Positions 1 through 5,457 of a stretch of 6,224 nucleotides of DNA are shown here, one piece after another. Positions within the stretch are counted from its first letter, which is position 1. Each line of letters begins with the position of its first letter. Source of the stretch: JBMNQI01 sp050944055 (GTDB lineage Bacteria; Bacillota; Clostridia; Oscillospirales; Oscillospiraceae); contig JBMNQI010000087.1 of the NCBI GenBank assembly GCA_050944055.1, positions 1-6,224 of the forward strand, in the 5' to 3' direction. Made by a program: the position numbers and the translations under genes. A model generated the notes under the pieces. The model saw nothing but the letters and a program-made list of their open reading frames with translations, was not told the origin of the DNA and did not search any database.

Positions 1-17
1 AGCTCTGATAATTAGAT

Positions 18-32
18 AACCGTCTCACGGTT
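18..32 (+). promoter_or_regulatory. Small perfect inverted repeat in the leader of the transhydroxylase operon
   Basis: AACCGT (18-23), loop CTC, ACGGTT (27-32) forms a perfect 6-bp stem just upstream of the ribosome binding site. A GATAAT (7-12) resembling a -10 box lies directly in front, so the repeat would fall around or just after the transcription start. It could be an operator or a small leader hairpin. The matching -35 region lies outside the window. Confidence 0.3.
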
Positions 33-43
33 TAAGAAAGTAC

Positions 44-50
44 AGGTGAT
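44..50 (+). promoter_or_regulatory. Shine-Dalgarno AGGTGAT, start-deciding for the large subunit
   Basis: AGGTGAT matches the anti-Shine-Dalgarno end of 16S rRNA and lies 4 bases before a GTG at 55. If this is the true site, translation starts at 55 (protein 840 residues, beginning with the codons for VEKYTNL). The GTG at 46 has only a weak AAGAAAG (34-40) in front of it, but its protein length aligns better with the Pelobacter subunit. The two options cannot be separated by eye. Confidence 0.4.
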
Positions 51-2577
51 ATCAGTGGAAAAGTATACGAATCTCACGACGGGGGGCCCTGTAAATGTAT
101 GGGTTGACGGCGGGAAGATAAAGAGAATTACGCCCCTAAAGCTTGACGACACCGACTCCGCCTCATGGACAATAAGCGCCCGCGGCAGGAGATTTACGCC
201 GCCACGCCGCGCTACCGTATCGCCATATACTGTCGGCCAGAAGTCCATGGTATACGCGCCGAACCGCAATCTATACCCGATGAAGCGCGTGGATTTCGAC
301 CCTGATGGTGAGCGCAATCCGCAAAACCGCGGAGTTTCGGGCTACGTAAGAATAAGCTGGGACGAGGCGCTTAGCATAGTGGCCGGGGAAATAATACGCA
401 TACGCAGAAAATACGGCTCCGCGGGCGTATTCGCCAAGGAGAGCTCGCACCAGCTTTGGGGCAACGTAGGCTATCACAATAACAGTTTCGGCCGCTTCCG
501 CGGCCTAACAGGCATGTCTCAGGTAGTCCATAATCCTGACAGCTGGGAGGGCTGGTACTGGGGCGCAATCCATATGTGGGGATTTACCTCGAAGCTCGGG
601 CTGCCGGAGCAGTTTGACCTGCTGGAAGACGCGCTGAAAAACACGGAAATGATAGTATTCTGGTCCTCCGATCCAGAGGCTACGGCCGGAGTGTACGCGG
701 CATTTGAGACAAATATCTGGCGCAGGTGGCTTAAGGAACTCGGTGTCGAGATGATATTTATAGATCCCTATTATAACCACACGGCAGCGCTTTTCGCTGA
801 TAAATGGCTTGCGCCGAAGCCGGGCACGGATACCTGCATTGCGCTCGCAATCGCCTATGTGTGGTTAACCGAAGGCACGTTCGACAAAGAGTATATGAAA
901 AACCGCACCGTAGGATTTGACGAGTGGGCGGATTATGTGCTTGGAAAAGACGATTCTCTTCCAAAAACCCCCGAATGGGCCTCGGCGGAAAGCGGCGTCC
1001 CCGCATGGGATATTCGAGCGCTGGCCAGAAAATGGGCAAAGAAGAAAACAATGCTCGGCTGCGGGGGAATCGGGGGATTTGGCGGCGCCTGCCGTCAGGC
1101 GTCAGGCAACGAATGGGCCCGGCTTATGATCTGCCTTGCTGCAATGCAGGGCATGGGGAAGCCCGGCTGCAACATCTGGAGCACACAGATGGGCGCCCCG
1201 GTCAATACCAGTTTCAATTTTCCCGGCTATACCAGCGGCATCTTCCCAACCGACCCTGTCGGGGCCCGGCACGCCGCCACTCCTTCTCCGTCAACAGTTC
1301 AGCGCCTGCGCTTGCCGGAGGCGATAATCGAGGGAGAGACGGAATGGTACGGAGTTCCCGGGCCTCACCCGGAGCATCAGTTCCAGAAGCTGCGCTTTCC
1401 CCAGCCAGGTTTACCCGGCATTAAAATGATATATAGCTTTGGCGCCTCGGAGATAGGCACGATGACGGAGACAAACCGCTATGCCGATATGTACCGGCAT
1501 TCCAGCCTCGAATGCGTAGTTATGCAGTCTCCATGGTTCGAGGGAGAGTGCCGTTTCGCCGACATAATACTCCCGGCCTGTACAAATTTTGAGAGATGGG
1601 ATATAGGCGAGTTTGCAAACAGCGGAGGACGCAGCGCCGCTACGTATACGCAGTGCAACCACCGTATTATCGTACTTCAGCATAAGTGCATAGAACCGCT
1701 CGGTGAATCCAAATCGGACTATGATATATTCGCGCTTCTGAGCGAACGGCTTGGTATAGGATATTATTACACCGAGGGCGGCAAGAGCGAGTTTGACTGG
1801 GTAAAACGCATGTTCGATACTTCGGATCTGCCCAAATATATTTCTTGGGATGAATTTCTTAAGAAAGGATATTTTGTCGTACCGCCGGAGACGGACAAGA
1901 AATTCACGCCCGCTTTCAGGTGGTTCGCCGAAGGCCGCAGCCTTGACACGCCCGACTCAGGCCCCGCGCCGCGCTTCAAAGTGACTGACGCGGACCTTCA
2001 GACGCGTTCCGGAAAGCTTGAGATACACGCTTCAACCCTCGACTGCCTGTCTGAAATCGATCCCGACAGGCCTGCGATACCAAAATACATACCCTCCTGG
2101 GAGGGCACACATTCAACCGAAAGGCTTAAAAAATACCCGCTTCAGCTCATTACGCCTCACCCCCGCTTCTCCTTCCACACTATGGGCGACGGAAAAGACA
2201 GCTTTATGAACGACATAAAGGACCATCGCGTGCTTATAGACGGGTATTATTACTGGATAGCGCGCGTAAATCCTGTCGACGCGGCTTCAAGGGATCTTAA
2301 AAACGACGACCTGGCGCTATTGTATAATGACCGCGGCGCCGTCATATGTGCGGTGCAGGTGACAAACCGCGTTCCGCCCGGTGTTGTCCATTCCTACGGT
2401 TCGGCTGCCGTTTATGATCCTCTGGGACTTCCTGGAAAGAGCGTAGACAGGGGCGGCTGTGTCAACCTGCTGACATCGAAACGCTTCCTGACGCCGACAT
2501 CCTCAGGAATGGCCTGCAATTCAACCCTAATACAGGTGAAAAAATACGAAGGAGAGGTCGCGCTATGCAATATGTGA
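46..2577 (+). CDS. athL: Pyrogallol-phloroglucinol transhydroxylase-like large (molybdopterin) subunit
   Basis: Cytoplasmic Mo-bis-MGD enzyme of the DMSO reductase superfamily, 843 residues (Pelobacter acidigallici subunit about 875). That enzyme (EC 1.97.1.2) moves a hydroxyl from 1,2,3,5-tetrahydroxybenzene to pyrogallol, giving phloroglucinol without net redox change. As in that family there is no N-terminal Cys motif for an Fe-S cluster and no Tat signal; the protein opens directly with TTGGPVNVWVDGGKI (residues 11-25). The Mo-ligand motif NPDSWEGW (163-170) places Ser166 on Mo, with Asp165 and Trp167 beside it. His135, Tyr143 and Tyr395 match catalytic His144, Tyr152 and Tyr404 of Pelobacter. 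ADIILPACTNFERWD (505-519) and the C-terminal pterin-binding part (about 700-830) are typical. Pocket positions differ: His144 for Arg153, Phe345 for Trp354, Ser526 for Cys557, Arg529 for Tyr560, and about 20 residues are missing between Tyr395 and Trp434. The comparison is from memory of the published structure, so the natural substrate is uncertain. The GTG start at 46 keeps the family's N-terminal length; GTG at 55, behind AGGTGAT, is the alternative. Confidence 0.92.
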   Translation: MISVEKYTNLTTGGPVNVWVDGGKIKRITPLKLDDTDSASWTISARGRRFTPPRRATVSPYTVGQKSMVYAPNRNLYPMKRVDFDPDGERNPQNRGVSGYVRISWDEALSIVAGEIIRIRRKYGSAGVFAKESSHQLWGNVGYHNNSFGRFRGLTGMSQVVHNPDSWEGWYWGAIHMWGFTSKLGLPEQFDLLEDALKNTEMIVFWSSDPEATAGVYAAFETNIWRRWLKELGVEMIFIDPYYNHTAALFADKWLAPKPGTDTCIALAIAYVWLTEGTFDKEYMKNRTVGFDEWADYVLGKDDSLPKTPEWASAESGVPAWDIRALARKWAKKKTMLGCGGIGGFGGACRQASGNEWARLMICLAAMQGMGKPGCNIWSTQMGAPVNTSFNFPGYTSGIFPTDPVGARHAATPSPSTVQRLRLPEAIIEGETEWYGVPGPHPEHQFQKLRFPQPGLPGIKMIYSFGASEIGTMTETNRYADMYRHSSLECVVMQSPWFEGECRFADIILPACTNFERWDIGEFANSGGRSAATYTQCNHRIIVLQHKCIEPLGESKSDYDIFALLSERLGIGYYYTEGGKSEFDWVKRMFDTSDLPKYISWDEFLKKGYFVVPPETDKKFTPAFRWFAEGRSLDTPDSGPAPRFKVTDADLQTRSGKLEIHASTLDCLSEIDPDRPAIPKYIPSWEGTHSTERLKKYPLQLITPHPRFSFHTMGDGKDSFMNDIKDHRVLIDGYYYWIARVNPVDAASRDLKNDDLALLYNDRGAVICAVQVTNRVPPGVVHSYGSAAVYDPLGLPGKSVDRGGCVNLLTSKRFLTPTSSGMACNSTLIQVKKYEGEVALCNM
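2549..2557 (+). promoter_or_regulatory. Ribosome binding site of the small-subunit gene inside the large-subunit gene
   Basis: AAGGAGAGG lies inside the last codons of the large subunit, 7 bases before ATG 2565. It fixes the small-subunit start and the 13-base overlap, and supports coupled translation of the two subunits. Confidence 0.7.
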
Positions 2578-3317
2578 TGCTTATAGATATCGGCCTGTGC
2601 CATGACTGCAATAACTGCTTTATGGCCTGCAAGGACGAATATGTCGGGAACGACTATCCCGGATATAATACGGCTCAGCCCAAGCACGGAGCGCGGTGGA
2701 TGGACATACAGCGGCGCGAGCGCGGGCAGTACCCGATGATTGACGTGGCTTTTCTTCCAAAGCCCTGTATGCAATGCGGCAGCCCCGCATGCGGCGGCAA
2801 AAAGCGCCCCGACGGGATTGTAATGCTGGACAGAGATATCGGAAACTGCCCCTACGGTTGCCTCTGGCCGAACGGAGATACATATCAGAAATGCTCGTTC
2901 TGCGCCCATCTGCTTGACTTGGGCGAGGATAAACCCCGCTGTGTGGCCGCGTGCCCAACAGGCGCTCTGGACTTTAAGAAAGTCGATGAAAACGGATATA
3001 AAAAACTGCTTGATAACGGCTATGAGCCGTACCTGGCGGACAGCCCTTCTGTTCTTTACAAAAATCTCGGCCGCTTTACTAAACATTTTATAGGCGGCAG
3101 CGTTATCAAGGAAAACGACTGCCTTGAAGGCGAAACGGTGAAGCTGTTAAACGAAGACGGGGATTTATTATCCGAGCAGAAAACCAACGGCTTCGGAGAT
3201 TTTAAATTTGACTTTTTGCCTGACGGCAGCTACACAGTATGTATAGCAGATAAGCGCATAGATGTGAAACTGACAGAATCTAAAAGCCTTGGGGTAATTG
3301 AGCTCGGCAACGCATAA
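2565..3317 (+). CDS. bthL: Transhydroxylase-like small subunit, three [4Fe-4S] clusters plus Cna-B-like domain
   Basis: Electron-transfer-type partner of the large subunit, 250 residues (Pelobacter small subunit about 275). Two ferredoxin-like halves carry Cys12-15-18-22, Cys68-71-76, Cys95, Cys110-113 and Cys126-130. That is 12 ligands for three [4Fe-4S] clusters, the number of the transhydroxylase and one fewer than DmsB or NrfC types. Cys99 is an extra cysteine. After about residue 177 comes a small beta domain with the Cna-B-like pattern (EGETVKLLNEDG, TNGFGDFKFDFLPDGSYTV). A carboxy-terminal beta domain of this kind is a hallmark of the transhydroxylase small subunit and is absent from ordinary ferredoxin subunits. 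ATG at 2565 follows AAGGAGAGG (2549-2557) by 7 bases and overlaps the end of the large-subunit gene by 13 bases, which suggests translational coupling and a 1:1 complex. There is no signal peptide or membrane segment, so it is cytoplasmic. The 15-residue shortening lies mainly between Cys76 and Cys95 relative to Pelobacter (from memory). Confidence 0.92.
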   Translation: MQYVMLIDIGLCHDCNNCFMACKDEYVGNDYPGYNTAQPKHGARWMDIQRRERGQYPMIDVAFLPKPCMQCGSPACGGKKRPDGIVMLDRDIGNCPYGCLWPNGDTYQKCSFCAHLLDLGEDKPRCVAACPTGALDFKKVDENGYKKLLDNGYEPYLADSPSVLYKNLGRFTKHFIGGSVIKENDCLEGETVKLLNEDGDLLSEQKTNGFGDFKFDFLPDGSYTVCIADKRIDVKLTESKSLGVIELGNA

Positions 3318-3343
3318 AGCAAATATGTTAGCGCGTGATACAA

Positions 3344-3374
3344 GAACGTCCAGGTTCGGTGAACCTGGACGTTC
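3344..3374. terminator. Perfect 14-bp hairpin between convergent genes, probable bidirectional terminator
   Basis: GAACGTCCAGGTTC (3344-3357), loop GGT, then the exact complement GAACCTGGACGTTC (3361-3374). It lies 27 bases after the small-subunit stop and 25 bases after the stop of the convergent binding-protein gene, where a shared terminator is expected. Neither side has a clear run of T: the + side continues AAATTATTG and the - side TTGTATC. Termination strength is therefore uncertain; it may act mainly as an mRNA 3'-end stabiliser for both transcripts. Confidence 0.6.
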
Positions 3375-3398
3375 AAATTATTGAATAAAGGCTATCAA

Positions 3399-4544
3399 TT
3401 AGGCCTTGGGCACATAATGCTCGGCGAAGTATGATTCATAATCGAAGTCAAAGCTGGTTAGAGTATGCAGCGGCTCAATAAAGTAATACGGCTTTTCTTC
3501 TCCGCGGAACAGTAATGCGTCAATGCACTCAAGCATACCTGCCGCAGGATCGTCGTCACCTGTCGTGGTGCCACGGAAGACAGCTTTGCCTTCAAGTGTG
3601 GAGTTGATGAAATCAGGCAGTGACTCATTTGCAGTAGTACCGACTACGCAGTAATCGTCGGGGTTGACACCGGGCAGTGACATAATGTAGTTGGAAGCGC
3701 CGAAAGCCGCATAGAGGTCATAGGAAGCAACAAGCTTGATGTCCGGGTTTGTGGTGAATGCTTCCTGAGTAGCCGTGTAACCCTTATCAATACCGGTGCA
3801 GTCGTCGTTACTATATACTATCTCGCAGCGCGGGTCATCGGTTATACCGCGGCGTATTGCATCACTCAGTACGCCAACGTCTGTAACAAGGTACAAGCCG
3901 TATGCGGCAACCTTTATCGAACCTTCGGCTGCGTCGGGATACCTTTCGTCGAGCCATGCGCGAGCTATGAGCGCGGAGCTGTATCCGAGAGCGTCGAGGT
4001 TAACGCTGGTGATGCCGGAGCAGAAATACTGGGGCTCTGTACCATAGAAGATCATGCTTGTGCCCGCTTCTTCAGCCGCGGTTGCGCTGTCTTTAATGGC
4101 TGCCGGATCCGCTGTATGCACGATAATAGCGGCCGCGCCCATGGTTACCCAGTTTTCTATCTGCTGGATCTGTTTTGCGGTATCGCTTTCCCAACAAGTG
4201 CACATATATGTAATCCCAATTGGTTCAAGCTCTGCCTTGAGCCTTTCGTTCTGGGGTCCGCCGATGCCGTTAAAATCAGTGGGGTTGAAAGCTACTATGA
4301 CTTCCATACCGGCATCCAATTTTTCGGGGACATACTCGTTGGGCTTTGAGCTTTCCAGCATTTCCTTAGTGACCTCACCGGATTCATTAGCCGGGGCTTC
4401 GGTCTCTTCCGCCGGCTGCTTCTCAGTTGGAGCTTGCGTTCCGGGCTGTGTGCCGGCGGGTTCCTCTTTCTTAGAGCATCCTACCAGCAATGCAAATGAA
4501 AACAAGAGAGAGAGAACGACTAGGACAGACAAAGTTTTCTTCAT
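3399..4544 (-). CDS. Lipoprotein substrate-binding protein of a sugar-type ABC importer
   Basis: A 381-residue secreted lipoprotein. The signal peptide (residues 1-22: MKKT, then a hydrophobic stretch) ends in the lipobox LVGC, so Cys23 would be lipidated and anchor the protein outside the membrane. A flexible linker rich in P, T, E and A (about 24-56) follows, then a two-lobed binding domain of the periplasmic-binding-protein class used for ribose and similar ligands (Peripla_BP_4 type). Family features are the first beta strand MEVIVAFNPTDFNGIGG (80-96), QIQQIENWVTMGAAAIIVHTADP (about 125-147; repeated query of an unwanted site, typical of this fold), GYTATQEAFTTNPDIKLV (255-272) and a late FRGTTTGDDDPAAGM segment (323-337). 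No permease or ATPase gene is in the window, so it is an orphan here, and the ligand cannot be read from the sequence. Its position facing a transhydroxylase operon makes a polyphenol, glycoside or sugar ligand possible. ATG at 4544 has AAAGGAG (4558-4564) 13 bases upstream, a rather long spacing. Confidence 0.92.
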   Translation of the reverse strand: MKKTLSVLVVLSLLFSFALLVGCSKKEEPAGTQPGTQAPTEKQPAEETEAPANESGEVTKEMLESSKPNEYVPEKLDAGMEVIVAFNPTDFNGIGGPQNERLKAELEPIGITYMCTCWESDTAKQIQQIENWVTMGAAAIIVHTADPAAIKDSATAAEEAGTSMIFYGTEPQYFCSGITSVNLDALGYSSALIARAWLDERYPDAAEGSIKVAAYGLYLVTDVGVLSDAIRRGITDDPRCEIVYSNDDCTGIDKGYTATQEAFTTNPDIKLVASYDLYAAFGASNYIMSLPGVNPDDYCVVGTTANESLPDFINSTLEGKAVFRGTTTGDDDPAAGMLECIDALLFRGEEKPYYFIEPLHTLTSFDFDYESYFAEHYVPKA

Positions 4545-4584
4545 TTGTAGTTTTTTTCTCCTTTCGTTTTTAGATGCCTAACTA

Positions 4585-4590
4585 AATATA
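4585..4590 (-). promoter_or_regulatory. Possible -10 box of the binding-protein gene
   Basis: Read on the - strand, TATATT lies about 40 bases upstream of the start codon and just after the terminator of the preceding HD gene, where a promoter is needed. No good -35 box sits at 17 bases; TTGAAT at 4611-4616 would need a 20-base spacer. The call rests on position and the -10 only. Confidence 0.25.
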
Positions 4591-4614
4591 TCCAAAGTGA
4601 TTCTAACACGATTC

Positions 4615-4660
4615 AAAAAATATATCGTCGGAAAAGTTCGACAAAACTCCGACGATATAT
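4615..4660 (-). terminator. Intrinsic terminator downstream of the HD-domain gene
   Basis: On the - strand a 13-bp perfect stem (arms 4660-4648 and 4632-4620; core TCCGACGATATAT) with a 15-base loop is followed at once by six T (4620-4615, overlapping the base of the stem by one base). It lies 73 bases after the HD-gene stop and before the binding-protein promoter region, so it separates the two - strand genes. On the + strand no T run follows, so it should act in one direction only. Confidence 0.75.
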
Positions 4661-4732
4661 CATGTATTAATCATGTTTATTTTACTATATCAATGTATAT
4701 ATGATTTACAATTATTTTTAGTTCATAACTAT

Positions 4733-5317
4733 TTAGTTTATGCTCATCCCGGTTTTGACCATTTCCTCACACTCGCGCATTGCATCCAACGTTTTTTCAA
4801 GAAGCGCGTCAAGCTCCCAGCCCAGTATCTGCGCGCCCCTTTCAATTACCTCACGGGAGCAGCCGGCCGCAAATTTCTTGTCTTTGAACTTCTTTTTCAG
4901 GCTTTTAAGCTCCATATCCTGCACGCTTCTGGAAGGGCGCATAAGCGCGGCCGCTCCAATAAGCCCCGTAAGCTCGTCCGCCGCGAACAGAACCTTTTCC
5001 ATCTCATGTTCCGGCTCGACGTCAGAGGCGATGCCCCAACCGTGGCTGCAAACCGCCCTTATAACGTCCTCCCCTATTCCGTCCGCGCGGAGCAATTCCG
5101 GCGCTTTTCTGCAGTGCTGGTCTGGGTACATTTCAAAATCAATGTCGTGCAGAAGGCCTACTACCTCCCAGTAATCGGCCTCTTCACCGTAGCCGAGTTT
5201 ATCGGCATACCAGCGCATGACTCCTGCGACTGTCAATGCATGCTGAATGTGAAAGCTCTCGCTGTTGTATTTTCTGAATAACCGCATGGCCTCGTCTTTT
5301 GTAACAGTAGTCCTCAT
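4733..5317 (-). CDS. HD-domain metal-dependent phosphohydrolase, substrate unknown
   Basis: A 194-residue cytoplasmic protein with the HD fold. Candidate metal ligands are His26 (FHIQHALTV), the doublet His57-Asp58 in GLLHDIDFE, His92 (VCSHGWG) and Asp114 in FAADELTGL. His68 (YPDQHCRKAPELLR) is also typical. The order and the trailing segments (ALMRPSRS, LKKKFKDKKFAAG, residues 124-152) match a widespread family of uncharacterised HD proteins of about 190 residues in Firmicutes and other bacteria. HD proteins hydrolyse phosphate esters such as nucleotides or cyclic dinucleotides, but nothing here identifies the substrate; no GAF, RelA or HD-GYP signature is visible. ATG at 5317 follows GGAGG (5323-5327) by 5 bases. 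Its own promoter (-10 at 5345-5350) and terminator make it a single-gene unit, divergent from the SDR gene. A link to aromatic metabolism is not evident. Confidence 0.88.
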   Translation of the reverse strand: MRTTVTKDEAMRLFRKYNSESFHIQHALTVAGVMRWYADKLGYGEEADYWEVVGLLHDIDFEMYPDQHCRKAPELLRADGIGEDVIRAVCSHGWGIASDVEPEHEMEKVLFAADELTGLIGAAALMRPSRSVQDMELKSLKKKFKDKKFAAGCSREVIERGAQILGWELDALLEKTLDAMRECEEMVKTGMSIN

Positions 5318-5344
5318 TTCTGCCTCCGTGTTTTTTTATGCATA

Positions 5345-5373
5345 ATTATAAAACAGCCTCTGTTCTGAATCAA
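5345..5373 (-). promoter_or_regulatory. Sigma-70 type promoter of the HD-domain gene
   Basis: Read on the - strand: -35 TTGATT (5373-5368), 17-base spacer, -10 TATAAT (5350-5345, exact consensus). Transcription would start near 5338, about 20 bases before the ATG at 5317 and just ahead of GGAGG. The -35 box lies inside the inverted repeat at 5367-5381. Confidence 0.65.
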
Positions 5374-5381
5374 GCTGATTC
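5367..5381. promoter_or_regulatory. Palindromic candidate operator between the divergent promoters
   Basis: GAATCA (5367-5372), AGC, TGATTC (5376-5381) is a perfect 6-3-6 inverted repeat. It covers the -35 box of the HD gene and ends 11 bases before the -35 of the SDR gene, the usual position for a regulator that represses one promoter and could activate the other. No regulator gene is in the window, and the repeat is short enough to be chance. Confidence 0.4.
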
Positions 5382-5392
5382 TTTGTTTCCGT

Positions 5393-5421
5393 TTGACAAA
5401 GCGTTTATCTTAAGATAGTAT
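5393..5421 (+). promoter_or_regulatory. Strong sigma-70 type promoter of the SDR gene
   Basis: Exact consensus -35 TTGACA (5393-5398), 17-base spacer, -10 TAGTAT (5416-5421, four of six matches). The predicted start near 5428 leaves a leader of about 30 bases before the ATG at 5458 with AGGAG in between. It would leave under 10 bases before the upstream ATG at 5437, supporting the later start. Confidence 0.7.
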
Positions 5422-5444
5422 TTACTATATTTAATTATGCCATT

Positions 5445-5449
5445 AGGAG
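5445..5449 (+). promoter_or_regulatory. Ribosome binding site that fixes the SDR start
   Basis: AGGAG lies 8 bases before ATG 5458. The in-frame ATG at 5437 has no such site and would place this sequence inside the coding region, adding seven residues (MPLGVKE) not expected in front of the SDR fold. Confidence 0.8.
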
Positions 5450-5457
5450 TGAAAGAA

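Noticed and set aside
924..1424. 166-codon + strand open frame inside the large-subunit gene
   Set aside because: Frame shadow of the molybdopterin subunit; composition is low-complexity and no family features are seen.
46..2577. Catechol dehydroxylase (Eggerthella type) or formate dehydrogenase / DMSO reductase identity for the large subunit
   Set aside because: No Tat signal, no N-terminal [4Fe-4S] motif and no Sec/Cys Mo ligand; the NPDSWEGW motif and the small subunit with a Cna-B-like tail point to the transhydroxylase group.
2412..3086. 224-codon open frame on the - strand across the two subunit genes
   Set aside because: It lies antisense to two strongly supported genes, has no recognisable domain or ribosome binding site, and its open length follows from the GC-rich codon pattern of the + strand genes.
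4054..4581. 175-codon + strand open frame opposite the binding-protein gene
   Set aside because: Its hydrophobic look comes from the reverse complement of the alanine/threonine-rich lipoprotein sequence; there is no ribosome binding site.
4661..4675. CATG-n7-CATG repeat downstream of the HD gene as an operator
   Set aside because: Only four-base arms in AT-rich DNA, not next to a promoter; likely chance.
4673..5281. 202-codon + strand open frame opposite the HD gene
   Set aside because: Antisense to a conserved HD protein with all metal ligands, a promoter and a ribosome binding site; the shadow has no domain.
5394..5409. Catabolite-control (cre-like) site overlapping the SDR promoter
   Set aside because: The AAGCGTTT core resembles cre, but the flanking TG and CA bases are wrong, so it does not meet the consensus.
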